In this document: piece after piece, positions 1 through 9,033 of the stretch | Layout of the letters: each line of letters starts with the position of its first letter | Numbering within the stretch: the first letter of the stretch is position 1 | Assembly: GCA_023251515.1 (NCBI GenBank) | Contig: JAHEYQ010000040.1 | Location: forward strand, 1-45,458 | Length of the DNA stretch: 45,458 nt | Origin: Bacteroidales bacterium | Lineage (GTDB): Bacteria; Bacteroidota; Bacteroidia; Bacteroidales; JACABE01 | Reading direction: 5' to 3' | The notes under the pieces: generated by a model | Told to the model about the DNA's origin: nothing | Databases searched by the model: none | What the model saw: the letters and a program-made list of their open reading frames with translations, nothing else | Position numbers and translations under genes: made by a program

Positions 1-2085
1 ATAAACTGTTGCCAAACCACTTCTATTCCAATTTAATGTATTGAAAATAAGCATAGAAGTTTGTTTTTCTTTTTTAAATAAACTTTGAAGCAAGCCCATA
101 GTTTCTTCACCAATTGATGCTACTCTCCTATTGGCTTCCCAAGCATAAGAATCTTTTAAAGCACGCTGTTCCATTGTACCTTGAGAAAGTGGCTCTCTAA
201 CACTTTCGGAATAACCGGTTGTATGTTCCGTATAAAATAGCATTGCTTCCTGAGCTTCTTTAATATTATTTTTGGTTTTATCAGAAATTTTTAAGCCAGA
301 TAATTCAGCCATTGCCAATCCTGAAGTGTTAGCGTTAAAAGTTGCAGAAGCATTGCGGCAAACTGCAACTTCACGGGCAGAAGCACCCAAACCATCAGCC
401 CACCAATCGGGCCAATAACCTTTAATTAGCGGTATGTTTTCCGAATATTTTGCTTCCATTTTCTCCATGAATGAAGTGGATGTAGAAGTTGTCAACTTTG
501 GATATTCGTAAATATCATTCCATTGTTTTATTAAATCAGACAATGTTGTTGAAGGAGGTGAATTATCAGTTAAATATCCTGAATGCTGTATGGAAATTTC
601 ATTATAAGGATAGTTCTTCTTATCCAAATCAATTAGATAGCTTAACATTTTATTGCTAAACTTATTAATATCAGCAGATTGAATTTCAAAGACCGTATTT
701 CCTGTCATATAATGTTCGGCTCTGAAAGTCAGCATTCTTTTTCCTGATGGTGATTCCCACCAAAAAAGACTTGGTTTATCAAAACAAATTAAAGCACGAT
801 GTCCATGTGTTCCCATGTTTAAGTACTTTACATTCATTGAATTAAAATAATCATTTAAACACCAGCCAATACCATTTACATCATTTTGCATAGCCAATTT
901 AACATCAATACCTGCATTTTTAATTCTTCCTAATGCATCAAGGGATGCTGCCATTTGTGATTCATCAGGTAATTCAGAAAAATTAAAATACATTGCAGTA
1001 ACTTCTATTCTCCCTTCTTTTACTCTTTTTTTCAAACGTTCAATCTGAATTTGAGGACGTGTTTTCAGATATTCATCTACCGCCCATGAGGCTTCGCAAA
1101 CCCATTTGAATTTGGCATTTTCAGGATAATTATCTGTAGCATCACAATAATCAAGTGCATAATCAATATATCTTAAATGTTCGGCTAAAATCTCAGTTTG
1201 AGAACGTGTATATCCAATATCTGTGTGGCTATGCTGTACAAAATTGACTTCCCATTTCTTAACCGGTTCTAATGTAATATCATTATCTTCTGATTTACCA
1301 TCAATTTCTGAACGAATTTTGATTTGTGTGGTTTTGGATACCGGATTAAGTTTCATACGGATATAATTGTGTCCGAAAACTAATTTCTGAGTTAATATCA
1401 AATTGTTATCAACATAAAATTTTGCTGATGTTTCTTTTCCGAAATAAAAAACACTTGCAGTTGCCAGTTGCTTTAGTTGATTTCCTTCTTTAAGTAATGC
1501 TGGTAAAGCTTTGATCTGCAATGTATTCTTAATTTGTTTGCGATAAGTCATATACCATGAAGTGAGCGAAGATTTTCCTCCACTTACTTTCAATTTTACT
1601 TTTTCACCAGATTTTATTTTTTTCTTTGGTATCCTCAATTGCATATATCCATGGTGATCACCATATTGATCAGTCCAAATGGTATTAAATTTAAGTAAGG
1701 ATGATTTATTTGATGATATTTCCCAGTTTGGATTTCCATCTGAATAAAAAACAAAAATATCTCCGGTTGAAGCTTGCAGTTTAAATTCTGCTTTGCCCGG
1801 ACTGGAGCCTATTGCTGCAATCCACATAAATGAAAGATATTCTTTATTTTCTGGTATATTATTAACAATATCAGTCTCCCATTCCATATAATCAGTTCCA
1901 TCGGTTGCTCTTATTAAAATACTTTCTTTTAAATCGGGTATAAAAGAATGGTATTGAAAATCGGTTCCGGTAATTTTTTTATCATATCCATTAATCAAGT
2001 AATCTGATGGATTTATAAAACTTTGAGATTTAATGTAATAAAAACTAGTGAACACTAAGATTGCAAAAAGTAAAGCTTTTTTCAT
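1..2085 (-). CDS. Alpha-mannosidase-like glycoside hydrolase (GH38), 3' part outside window
   Basis: An open frame of 695 codons starts with ATG at 2085 and runs off the left edge without a stop, so the C-terminal part is missing. The N-terminus (MKKALLFAILVFTSFYYIKS) is a signal peptide without a lipobox Cys, so the enzyme is probably periplasmic or secreted. About 260 residues of beta-rich sequence precede a GH38-like catalytic domain. That domain opens with HSHTDIGYT (H285, H287, D289), matching the metal-binding HxHxDxGW signature. The segment MQNDVNGIGW places D402 where GH38 enzymes have their nucleophile. The family removes alpha-mannose residues from glycans with retention. The nearest upstream gene is aroK, 92 bp away. 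Exact linkage specificity cannot be judged without the C-terminus. Confidence 0.8.
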   Translation of the reverse strand, partial: MKKALLFAILVFTSFYYIKSQSFINPSDYLINGYDKKITGTDFQYHSFIPDLKESILIRATDGTDYMEWETDIVNNIPENKEYLSFMWIAAIGSSPGKAEFKLQASTGDIFVFYSDGNPNWEISSNKSSLLKFNTIWTDQYGDHHGYMQLRIPKKKIKSGEKVKLKVSGGKSSLTSWYMTYRKQIKNTLQIKALPALLKEGNQLKQLATASVFYFGKETSAKFYVDNNLILTQKLVFGHNYIRMKLNPVSKTTQIKIRSEIDGKSEDNDITLEPVKKWEVNFVQHSHTDIGYTRSQTEILAEHLRYIDYALDYCDATDNYPENAKFKWVCEASWAVDEYLKTRPQIQIERLKKRVKEGRIEVTAMYFNFSELPDESQMAASLDALGRIKNAGIDVKLAMQNDVNGIGWCLNDYFNSMNVKYLNMGTHGHRALICFDKPSLFWWESPSGKRMLTFRAEHYMTGNTVFEIQSADINKFSNKMLSYLIDLDKKNYPYNEISIQHSGYLTDNSPPSTTLSDLIKQWNDIYEYPKLTTSTSTSFMEKMEAKYSENIPLIKGYWPDWWADGLGASAREVAVCRNASATFNANTSGLAMAELSGLKISDKTKNNIKEAQEAMLFYTEHTTGYSESVREPLSQGTMEQRALKDSYAWEANRRVASIGEETMGLLQSLFKKEKQTSMLIFNTLNWNRSGLATVY

Positions 2086-2177
2086 TTTGAATTATAAATT
2101 ATTATCAGCAAAGATATTAAGTTATTATTCATATTAAATTTATTTAAGAGAAATTTAATAAAATGATTTAAGCATGT

Positions 2178-2708
2178 TCATGGGTTTATTATTTTCAAAT
2201 CTTCTATCTTATTTTTGAGTTCATCAAGTAAATCGTTGGTTTTAATATTTTCAGATTTGATAATGATTTTTGATAAATTATAAAATTGTTCTCTCACACT
2301 AAGTTGTTTAATGATAAAGAGTTTTAATTCATCATGTGTAAGATTTTTAAGAAGGGGTCGTTGCTTTTTTGAATGTATTAATCGATCGAAAATGGAGTTG
2401 GGATGTAGTTTTAAAAAGACAGATATTCCCTGTTTATTGATTAATTGCATATTATCAAAAAAACAAGGTGTACCACCTCCGGTTGAAATTATTGTATTTT
2501 CGGTTTGTAAAGATTCTATTAAAACAAGTCTTTCTAATTCTCTGAATCTTACTTCGCCAAACCTGTCAAAAAAATCAGTAATTGCTATTTTGTATTTCGA
2601 TTCAAATGCTTCGTCAGTATCAATAAATTCCATACCAAGTCTGTAGGCAAGTTTTCTTCCTATTGTTGATTTGCCACTCGACATATAACCTATTAATATG
2701 ATATTCAT
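2178..2708 (-). CDS. aroK: Shikimate kinase
   Basis: This 176-residue cytoplasmic enzyme phosphorylates shikimate at O3 with ATP in the chorismate pathway. The Walker A loop GYMSSGKST is at residues 7-15. The shikimate-binding acids lie in FIDTD (30-32). The Arg of GEVRFRELE is near 54-59, the GGG motif is at 77-79, and the lid motif RPLL is at 117-120. Length and motif order match a stand-alone bacterial AroK/AroL. It follows the two beta-barrel paralogs on the same strand with a 19-bp gap, so it is probably co-transcribed with them. No other aromatic-pathway gene is nearby, so its operon context says little about function. Confidence 0.95.
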   Translation of the reverse strand: MNIILIGYMSSGKSTIGRKLAYRLGMEFIDTDEAFESKYKIAITDFFDRFGEVRFRELERLVLIESLQTENTIISTGGGTPCFFDNMQLINKQGISVFLKLHPNSIFDRLIHSKKQRPLLKNLTHDELKLFIIKQLSVREQFYNLSKIIIKSENIKTNDLLDELKNKIEDLKIINP

Positions 2709-2727
2709 CAGTGTATATTACAAAATT

Positions 2728-3564
2728 TTATTTCCATTTATTTTTCAATCTTTTCTTTTTATTGTTATTCACACCCGAATTGTGTGGTTTATTATTTGTA
2801 CCACTTGAGCTTTTGTATTCTTTATTTTTTGTCTTTATAAAAAAATTGAATTTATAAGCAACTCCAAATGACATATAACCAAAGCCTTCCAATTCGGTGC
2901 TTGTAGATTTATACGCATCAAGTTTATCGGTATTAAGATAATTTAATGTTGTTTCAAAATTTACAAGCCAGTATTTATTAATATTGTATGCAACTCCTAA
3001 TCCAATTTTACCCATTGATTCGGTTGTTAATTTGGTTTTGCTTGTTCCATTATTGGTATATCCAATTTCCGAAAGAAATTTATTTGTTCCGATTTCTTTA
3101 TTAACCGCATTAAAACTCGTTAAACCCAAGCCTGCAATTGCATAATATCTAAATTTCGGATTATCTTTTCTATGCATAAATAAATCTATGAAATTCAAGG
3201 TTAATTCTCCTTCCAATGAATACAATTCGCCTTCAAAATACATATTCATTTTTTCGTTGCTACCTGAAAGTTTACCGTATTTGAAATGACCTCTAGTAGA
3301 TATTAATGGTGTTATTGTTTTAGAAAGTACAAAATCGCCCATCAATCGTTTCTGATCGTAATAAAAACTACTGAAGGGTGTATTATTCCAAAATCTTCCT
3401 TTGTTATCATTTACATCTCCAAAGAAATATGATGTTCCAATATTAAAACCAACCTCCCAACCTTTGGTTATGGGATAGTTTATGTGAAATTGAGAATATG
3501 AATTAGTTGAAATTAGAAAAAGAGGAATAAATAATGATAGATAAAGATATTTTTTTAAAGTCAT
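2728..3564 (-). CDS. Outer-membrane beta-barrel-like protein, tandem paralog B
   Basis: This is a 278-residue protein with an N-terminal signal peptide (cleavage likely near TNSYSQ). The body is rich in alternating aromatic/polar strands, for example WEVGFNIGTSYFFGDVNDNK, typical of small Bacteroidota outer-membrane barrels. The C-terminus is a basic Ser/Asn/Lys tail (GTNNKPHNSG followed by a Lys-rich end). It is clearly a paralog of the gene 14 bp upstream: same length, same VNDNKGR motif, same tail. The specific family and function are not recognised; it somewhat resembles DUF6089-type proteins. It is probably one transcription unit with its paralog and aroK. Confidence 0.7.
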   Translation of the reverse strand: MTLKKYLYLSLFIPLFLISTNSYSQFHINYPITKGWEVGFNIGTSYFFGDVNDNKGRFWNNTPFSSFYYDQKRLMGDFVLSKTITPLISTRGHFKYGKLSGSNEKMNMYFEGELYSLEGELTLNFIDLFMHRKDNPKFRYYAIAGLGLTSFNAVNKEIGTNKFLSEIGYTNNGTSKTKLTTESMGKIGLGVAYNINKYWLVNFETTLNYLNTDKLDAYKSTSTELEGFGYMSFGVAYKFNFFIKTKNKEYKSSSGTNNKPHNSGVNNNKKKRLKNKWK

Positions 3565-3578
3565 TTTTAGTAATTAAA

Positions 3579-4418
3579 TTATCGTTTCCATTTATTATGT
3601 AATTTTCTTTTTCTTTTATTTTCAAATCCTGAATTATGTGGCTTGTTGTTTGTACCGCTTGATTTTTTCCAATTATTATTTCGAGTATGAATATTTAAAT
3701 CAAATTTATAGGCTATGCCAAACGACATATAACCATAACCTTCGAGTAATGTATTGGATGATACCATTGCATCCAATTTATCTGTTAATAAATAATTTAG
3801 CGATGATTCGAAATTAAGTTTCCAATATTTATCAATATGATACGCAACTCCCAAGCCCAATTTTATTGTAGCTGAGCTATTATTGGATGTTTTGGTATTT
3901 CCATAATTGGAATATCCGATTGAGCTTACGAATTTATCTGTTGATATCTGACGCCTTACTGAATTATAACTACTAAAGCCAACACCAGTAAATGCATAAT
4001 ATTTAAATTTACGGCTCTCGGGACGTTTCATAAAATAATCGAGATAATGAAAGTGAACATCTAAACCAAAAGTCATTACATGTCCGTTGAAATAGGTATT
4101 CAGTTCGTCGCTGCTGCCCGAAAGACTTCCGAATACAAAGTGAGAACGTAAATGTAAATATGGATTGATAATTTTCCCTACCGATATGTCTCCCATCAGA
4201 TTTTTTTGCTCGAAATAAAAACCGCTTAATGGTGTACTACGCCATATTCTGCCTTTGTTATCGTTTACATCGCCATAAAAATATGATAAACCCAAATTAA
4301 AACCTACATCCCAACCTTTTCCAAATGGATATGCATAGGAATACTGAGCTTTTGCTTTATTCAAACCCAATATTAATACCATGATAATTAAGGATGTATA
4401 TTTAAATTGTTTACTCAT
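3579..4418 (-). CDS. Outer-membrane beta-barrel-like protein, tandem paralog A
   Basis: This 279-residue protein has a hydrophobic signal peptide ending near NKAKAQ. It aligns over its whole length with the next gene downstream (WDVGFNLGLSYFYGDVNDNK, MSFGIAYKFD, GTNNKPHNSG). The pair therefore arose by tandem duplication and has since diverged considerably. The strand-rich composition and lack of hydrophobic helices fit a small outer-membrane barrel. It is the first gene of the set that continues into paralog B and aroK. No function can be assigned from sequence alone. Confidence 0.7.
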   Translation of the reverse strand: MSKQFKYTSLIIMVLILGLNKAKAQYSYAYPFGKGWDVGFNLGLSYFYGDVNDNKGRIWRSTPLSGFYFEQKNLMGDISVGKIINPYLHLRSHFVFGSLSGSSDELNTYFNGHVMTFGLDVHFHYLDYFMKRPESRKFKYYAFTGVGFSSYNSVRRQISTDKFVSSIGYSNYGNTKTSNNSSATIKLGLGVAYHIDKYWKLNFESSLNYLLTDKLDAMVSSNTLLEGYGYMSFGIAYKFDLNIHTRNNNWKKSSGTNNKPHNSGFENKRKRKLHNKWKR

Positions 4419-4466
4419 CTGATATTCTCAAAATCTTATTCAAAATTAATTGAATTATTTATACTT

Positions 4467-4495
4467 ACAAACATTTATCAACGTAAAATGTTTGT
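4467..4495 (-). terminator. Stem-loop after the peroxidase gene
   Basis: A perfect 10-bp inverted repeat (ACAAACATTT / AAATGTTTGT) with a 9-nt loop lies 11 bp beyond the peroxidase stop codon on the minus strand. There is no long U tract after it on that strand, so it may act as a weak terminator or an mRNA 3'-end stabiliser. Confidence 0.45.
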
Positions 4496-4505
4496 CTTTA
4501 TTTTT

Positions 4506-5720
4506 TTATGGCAAACCATATGGTTTTGAATAATTTGAATCGTTTATAAATTCATAATCTGTCAAAGTATTTAAAAATGCCTTTAACTGTTTTTTCTCAT
4601 TTACTGTTAACTGAACTCCACCATTATGTGCCTGATGCATAAGTGAATTTGTGTAAGATGTAAGCAAAACACCTTCGCTATAAAAATCGATAACTTCATC
4701 AATGTTTTTAAATCTGCCATCGTGCATATAAGGAGCTGTTAGCATGATATTGCGTAAAGTAGGTGCTTTATAAGCTCCTTTGTCTGAATTGAGATGTGTA
4801 ACTGAATAACGGTCTTTTGAATCATCAAAAACACTATCTTTCCCATTGTTATAATATAAATTGGTAGTAAACAGAGGATTGCCTCCTCCACCATGACAAT
4901 GAAAACAATCGGCTCCGGCTTCGGTGGTAAACAATACATAACCTTGTAATTCTTCGCTTGTGAGATTGGTTTCTCCTCTCAGATATTTATCGAATTTGCT
5001 GTTGGATGAAATAAGGGTTCTGACAAATTGTGCTATTGCTTTGCTTATACGTTCGTAATTAACTTCTTCTGTTCCGAAAGCGGCTTTGAACATTGGCGGA
5101 TACATGGGTATTGATGCAATTGTATTTACAGTGCGGTCAATACTTCCGTTTATTTCGTGCGGAGCTGCTATTGCCATCCATACCAATGATTCGAGATTTT
5201 TATAATGATATTGAGGTAATGAGGGTACTCCATACAATGTGCTTCCCATTTGATTATTATCCTGATTGATAAATCCGCTCCAAAGATAGCCGGTTTTATT
5301 AAAAACCAGATTAACCAAAGCCATATTGTAATGTGGTGTGGCAATTCCGCTTAGTCCAAAGGTTTTGCCTCCCGGAAAGCGGGGATTATTGATTCCGACT
5401 TCAAAAGCATTTGATTGCACATGGCAGGTGGCACATGTCATTTGAGAATCGGGATTTAAACGTCCTGATAATCTGCCGTCGTAAAATAAATATCTGCCCA
5501 AACGAACGCCTTCTACCGTCATCGGATTATCGGAAGGAATATTGAGCGCTGTGGGAAAGAATTTTGGTATTTTGATTTGATATGGTGTAGTTTGAAAATG
5601 AGTTTGTTCTGATACTTTATCTTTTACACAGGATGTAAAGGATATTATCAAAAGTAAAAAAATCACTATTGTCCGACAAAAATATATAGATTCATCGCTT
5701 CGCTCTGAATGACATTTCAT
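4506..5720 (-). CDS. Di-haem cytochrome c peroxidase (MauG/CcpA family) lipoprotein
   Basis: The protein has about 404 residues if started at the ATG at 5720. The stretch ending IVIFLLLIISFTSC gives a lipobox Cys at residue 31. Two c-type haem motifs are present, CATCH (96-100) and CFHCH (272-276), with the family order LGRYLFYDGRLS before the first and APTLRNI..APYMHDGRF near the end. The family reduces H2O2 or, in MauG/MbnH-like members, oxidises protein side chains in the periplasm. The start is uncertain. The frame is open up to 5900, but that extension and the first 18 codons from 5720 lie inside a MITE-like repeat. A GTG at 5666, the last codon of the repeat, is the alternative start and would leave a very short signal peptide. 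The receptor-like gene upstream is on the same strand. Confidence 0.88.
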   Translation of the reverse strand: MKCHSERSDESIYFCRTIVIFLLLIISFTSCVKDKVSEQTHFQTTPYQIKIPKFFPTALNIPSDNPMTVEGVRLGRYLFYDGRLSGRLNPDSQMTCATCHVQSNAFEVGINNPRFPGGKTFGLSGIATPHYNMALVNLVFNKTGYLWSGFINQDNNQMGSTLYGVPSLPQYHYKNLESLVWMAIAAPHEINGSIDRTVNTIASIPMYPPMFKAAFGTEEVNYERISKAIAQFVRTLISSNSKFDKYLRGETNLTSEELQGYVLFTTEAGADCFHCHGGGGNPLFTTNLYYNNGKDSVFDDSKDRYSVTHLNSDKGAYKAPTLRNIMLTAPYMHDGRFKNIDEVIDFYSEGVLLTSYTNSLMHQAHNGGVQLTVNEKKQLKAFLNTLTDYEFINDSNYSKPYGLP

Positions 5721-5867
5721 TAAGTGTATTTCTATTGGAGATGTGGTCAGAAAGCTGCGAAGCCGCTTTCTGACCACATCTCCAAATATAAATAATTGAT
5801 TGTCATTTCGAACGAAGTGAGAAATCTCAATAATATTACTGTGATAAAATTTCATCGGACAATAGTG
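5664..5867. mobile_element. MITE-like fold-back element, copy 1
   Basis: This is a 204-bp element with 13-bp perfect terminal inverted repeats (CACTATTGTCCGA ... TCGGACAATAGTG). Sub-terminal inverted repeats of the TCATTcnGAnCGnAGnGA type are common in Bacteroidota intergenic DNA and give spurious CHSERSDES peptides. A central hairpin has ~18-bp arms, beginning GGAGATGTGGTCAGAAAG and ending in its complement. There is no coding capacity and no clear target-site duplication. A second copy in the same + orientation is at 31114-31316. This copy separates the receptor-like gene from the peroxidase and supplies the peroxidase start codon. Confidence 0.8.
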
Positions 5868-5941
5868 TAAAATAATAGATTTTTCAAAACTTTTTATCAT
5901 CTGTAATTTGTATTCTGACTGTATTTTTTAAGCTTTTTTTA

Positions 5942-5978
5942 TTAAACCTGACAGGATTTAAAAACATGTCAGGTTTAA
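5942..5978. repeat. AAACCTGACA palindrome, copy 1
   Basis: Inverted repeat TTAAACCTGACA ... TGTCAGGTTTAA with a 13-nt loop, just after the stop of the receptor-like gene. Related palindromes occur at 8548-8580 and 39890-39922. It may act as a terminator. Confidence 0.7.
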
Positions 5979-5991
5979 ATTTCTAATTACT

Positions 5992-8442
5992 TTAAAGATT
6001 CATTGTTGCTGATAGCATAAAACCTCTCGGAATTTGTGTTTCCAGCACCCAACGTTTGCCATTGTCGATTTTTGGTGGAAAAGTAAATTCGGATAACTGA
6101 AAGCCCAAATCAAGCAGATTATAAACTGTTAGATTAACATCGAATAATTTATCTGCAAAATAAAATTTATAACGGGCACGGATTTCTGTATTATAAAAAC
6201 AATCTTCGCGACGTGAAAGTTGTCCGGTAAAAGGATTATCTCCTTTTACATTGCTGTTCCAAATGGCTATCTGATTGTTACTTATTGCTGTTCCGAATGA
6301 ATTTAATGATTGTCCGTCTTTGTATTTATACTGAAAAGCAAAACTTAATTTATCCGTTACATTATACGAAATCAATAGTCTGCCGATATAAGAGCGGTCG
6401 GCATCGAGGCGACCGGTATAGTAAAAATAAGTATTTGGATTTGCCATCGACTCTGATAATACCGATAGATTGTTGTGCAATACGCCATTACCCATCGATC
6501 CAAAACCTACCAGCATATATGCAGTAAATGAAGCTGATAAATAAAGACGATGACTCTGATACTCATATTTCAGATTTAATCCGGAATAAAAAGGATTGCT
6601 ATATAAAAAAGAATTATCGCCAGTCCCCTGCTGCATCAGTTCTGAATAGTTATTTACAGTTGAATAATATACAGAGCCCGGATTTAAGTAATACACCGGA
6701 CGTATATCGGGTGCCTCGGTTTTGTATATATTTATATTCTCATTTATATAATAACCAATTTCCGAAGCCGGTTTGCTGTAAGTAATTCCCCATAAATCTC
6801 TGTACTGACGATACTGGCCTGTAATGGTAAATAAACTGCGTTTTCCGGCTCTGATTTCTATCGGCACATCAAAATAAATTTCGTTTGGTTGTTTTAAATT
6901 GCTGCTGAGCGAATGATATTTGCCACCTGTTGTTGTAAACAAATTACCTTTTTCATTTGCCTGAAATGCTTTATCATTATTGGCATCGTTCCAGAAATAT
7001 ACATTGGCACTCATATAATCGGGTGAATAAAATCGAATATATTCGGCATCGAATGGCAATTGCTTTTTGCCTATCAGAACTGATATTTTTATTTTGGGCA
7101 GTATCTGAAATCCTGCATTTACAGCCATTTGCCACGATGGATTTACATACGAATTTTCTTTTACCAGAAATCCATCGAAGCTTAAATTGGCTTCGGCTTT
7201 CAGATTTAGTATTTTATTTAACAGCAATTGTTCGTATTTGATGCCGGCCTGATTGTCGAGCAAGGCTCCGGCAAATGCATTGTGCTGCCACTGATAATAA
7301 TAATGTGATGAATAATCGCTTGCAGTTGATTGATAATAAACAGAATTATAACTTCTGGATTGTGACGGACTAAATATCATTAAACCATTATTAAAATCTG
7401 CCTTTAAGCTGAAATATTTCCCCAACTGTTTTTTATGCTTATGATTTGCAGATATTTCAAAACTATTGCCATCAGCATACCAGGGTTCTAATCCTTCGCC
7501 TTCCACATCCACAAAATTGCGACTGAAGTTGGGCTGATTGTGTTTTATATTTTTGAATGAGAAATTAATTCCGCTGATGTATTTATCGCTTTTGCTTCCG
7601 TACAACGACAAATTGACATTTTTCAAACGTGCTGTTTCGTTTTGTGCATAATAATATTCGCTGAACAACTGATCGCGGTCGGAAATGCTCAGCAGATAGC
7701 CGTTTTTGTCGAACAAAGTTTTGCTGATAAGTGGCAGATTTCCGTTAATATGAAACTGTATATAATTCTCAACATAATAAGAATCAGCACCATCATAATT
7801 AAAACCAATATGCGAACGCTGACCCGAATTAAGATAGATATTCTGATACAAATTGCCATATTTTGTAGGGATTACATTATGCAGCATCAGCAAGGCATTA
7901 TCTCTTACCTTGCGGCGATATTCAATAGGTTTCAGCAGCCGCTGATAAGGAGATACGTGTCCGGTAACCTGATTGATAATATAATCGGCATTGGAAAGCC
8001 TGTCGCCAAGGCTGCCGTGATTCCATTGCAGCAATACTTTTTCTTCTAAATCCTGAGTGGTATTAAATTTAATCTCGTTGTTGTAAATATCAATTTCCAC
8101 ATCGGTATCGAACATATAAGGTTTATGCAGGGCATTGCCCGGGAAAAACATATCGTTGATATTAAAGCCGTTGTAGGTGTATTGATTCCATTTGTAACTG
8201 CCTCCCATTATTGAAAAGGTGTAGGGATTGGGCTGAGAATAATCGCCGGTGGTTTCGAGTTGATGGATGGTGAAATCGTAGTAATTGTCAACAAAATGTT
8301 CAAAGTTGTTGTGCAAATACCATTTTGAAAAAAATTCGGAAGTAAAGTTCTTTTTGGGATAATTAAGTGCAGTATCAGCTTTTTGAGCAATAGCAAACAA
8401 ATTAATTATCAGAAAAATATTCAGCAGGATTATTTTCTTCAT
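5992..8442 (-). CDS. TonB-dependent-receptor-like outer-membrane protein
   Basis: The protein has 816 residues from the ATG at 8442, whose signal peptide is MKKIILLNIFLIINLFAIAQ. The frame extends 26 codons further upstream, but that segment is not signal-like. No carboxypeptidase-like or clear TonB-box region is present. A short plug-like segment (YNGFNINDMFFPGNALHKPY) is followed by a long strand-rich barrel. The end, YNLLDLGFQLSEFTFPPKIDNG followed by PRGFMLSATMNL, is typical of Bacteroidota TonB receptors. It is probably a receptor or receptor-derived porin with a reduced plug. It lies directly upstream of the di-haem peroxidase on the same strand and may have formed an operon with it before the MITE inserted. 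The substrate is unknown. Confidence 0.7.
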   Translation of the reverse strand: MKKIILLNIFLIINLFAIAQKADTALNYPKKNFTSEFFSKWYLHNNFEHFVDNYYDFTIHQLETTGDYSQPNPYTFSIMGGSYKWNQYTYNGFNINDMFFPGNALHKPYMFDTDVEIDIYNNEIKFNTTQDLEEKVLLQWNHGSLGDRLSNADYIINQVTGHVSPYQRLLKPIEYRRKVRDNALLMLHNVIPTKYGNLYQNIYLNSGQRSHIGFNYDGADSYYVENYIQFHINGNLPLISKTLFDKNGYLLSISDRDQLFSEYYYAQNETARLKNVNLSLYGSKSDKYISGINFSFKNIKHNQPNFSRNFVDVEGEGLEPWYADGNSFEISANHKHKKQLGKYFSLKADFNNGLMIFSPSQSRSYNSVYYQSTASDYSSHYYYQWQHNAFAGALLDNQAGIKYEQLLLNKILNLKAEANLSFDGFLVKENSYVNPSWQMAVNAGFQILPKIKISVLIGKKQLPFDAEYIRFYSPDYMSANVYFWNDANNDKAFQANEKGNLFTTTGGKYHSLSSNLKQPNEIYFDVPIEIRAGKRSLFTITGQYRQYRDLWGITYSKPASEIGYYINENINIYKTEAPDIRPVYYLNPGSVYYSTVNNYSELMQQGTGDNSFLYSNPFYSGLNLKYEYQSHRLYLSASFTAYMLVGFGSMGNGVLHNNLSVLSESMANPNTYFYYTGRLDADRSYIGRLLISYNVTDKLSFAFQYKYKDGQSLNSFGTAISNNQIAIWNSNVKGDNPFTGQLSRREDCFYNTEIRARYKFYFADKLFDVNLTVYNLLDLGFQLSEFTFPPKIDNGKRWVLETQIPRGFMLSATMNL

Positions 8443-8547
8443 TGTGATATTTATGTTTACAAAGTGCAAAAATACAAAAAAAGACGGAAGTTGAGAGAAG
8501 TGTTTAGGGAACAGAAACATTACATAGATGAAAAAAATCTAGAAACC

Positions 8548-8580
8548 AAACCTGACAGATTTTCAAAATCTGTCAGGTTT
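8548..8580. repeat. AAACCTGACAG palindrome, copy 2
   Basis: Perfect palindrome with 16-bp arms (AAACCTGACAGATTTT) around a single C. It lies in the 243-bp space between the receptor-like gene and the small protein at 8686. The rest of that space holds a partial repeat element and nothing else recognisable. Confidence 0.8.
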
Positions 8581-8589
8581 AAGCTGTAT

Positions 8590-8649
8590 TGGCAATTTGA
8601 TTGTTTTTGTAATTTATTGTTTTTATTGATATTGATGCCCTACGGGCAA
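8590..8649. repeat. Partial copy (right end) of the 157-bp nested inverted-repeat element
   Basis: Matches the right-hand ~60 bp of the units at 12604-13695, ending in TGCCCTACGGGCAA. It is followed by the shared tail CTCAAATCTGCAATCGTTA, also seen at ~13704, ~15582 and ~40072. It sits at the 3' side of the small gene 8686-9006. Confidence 0.8.
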
Positions 8650-8685
8650 ATTAATTCTCAAATCTGCAATCGTTAATTGTTATTC

Positions 8686-9006
8686 TTAAATATACTTTTG
8701 AAAAAAATAAGTTGTATCAATATTGTTTTTGCGTAACAACCATTCAAGCTCTGTTAATGTCTTAGCTCCGATACTTTTATAACTTAGCATTCTTGCCTTA
8801 TTTATCTTATTAATATATATTTCTTTATTGGCTTCATATAATAATGCATTTTTAACTTTAAACGACATGTCATTTTTATTAGTTTCTATAAAATCAAGAA
8901 TTTTTAATTCAGCATTTTCAAATTCTATTTTTTTATCTAAAACAATCTTTTCAAGTTCTATATATTCTTGCTTTGATAAACTTTCTAAAAATTTTTCAAT
9001 ATCCAT
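8686..9006 (-). CDS. Small protein with RpoA-CTD-like helix-hairpin-helix tail
   Basis: This 106-residue charged, helical protein has no signal peptide. The C-terminal part (KARMLSYKSIGAKTLTELEW, about residues 70-90) resembles the helix-hairpin-helix of the RNA polymerase alpha C-terminal domain (R-N-x-G-x-K-S-L-x-E-I type). The first half is an acidic amphipathic helix region. It starts 27 bp after the restriction-modification gene on the same strand, so co-expression is likely. A role in DNA or polymerase contact is only an inference from the HhH resemblance. Confidence 0.6.
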   Translation of the reverse strand: MDIEKFLESLSKQEYIELEKIVLDKKIEFENAELKILDFIETNKNDMSFKVKNALLYEANKEIYINKINKARMLSYKSIGAKTLTELEWLLRKNNIDTTYFFQKYI

Positions 9007-9033
9007 AATCTTTATTTGCTATATTTTAATTAT

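Noticed and set aside
5721..5900. N-terminal extension of the peroxidase from an ATG at 5900.
   Set aside because: The added codons are a translation of the MITE-like element, including its hairpin, and lie before a good lipoprotein signal.
8443..8520. 26-codon N-terminal extension of the receptor-like protein.
   Set aside because: The internal MKKIILLNIFLIINLFAIAQ is a standard signal peptide; the extension would bury it.
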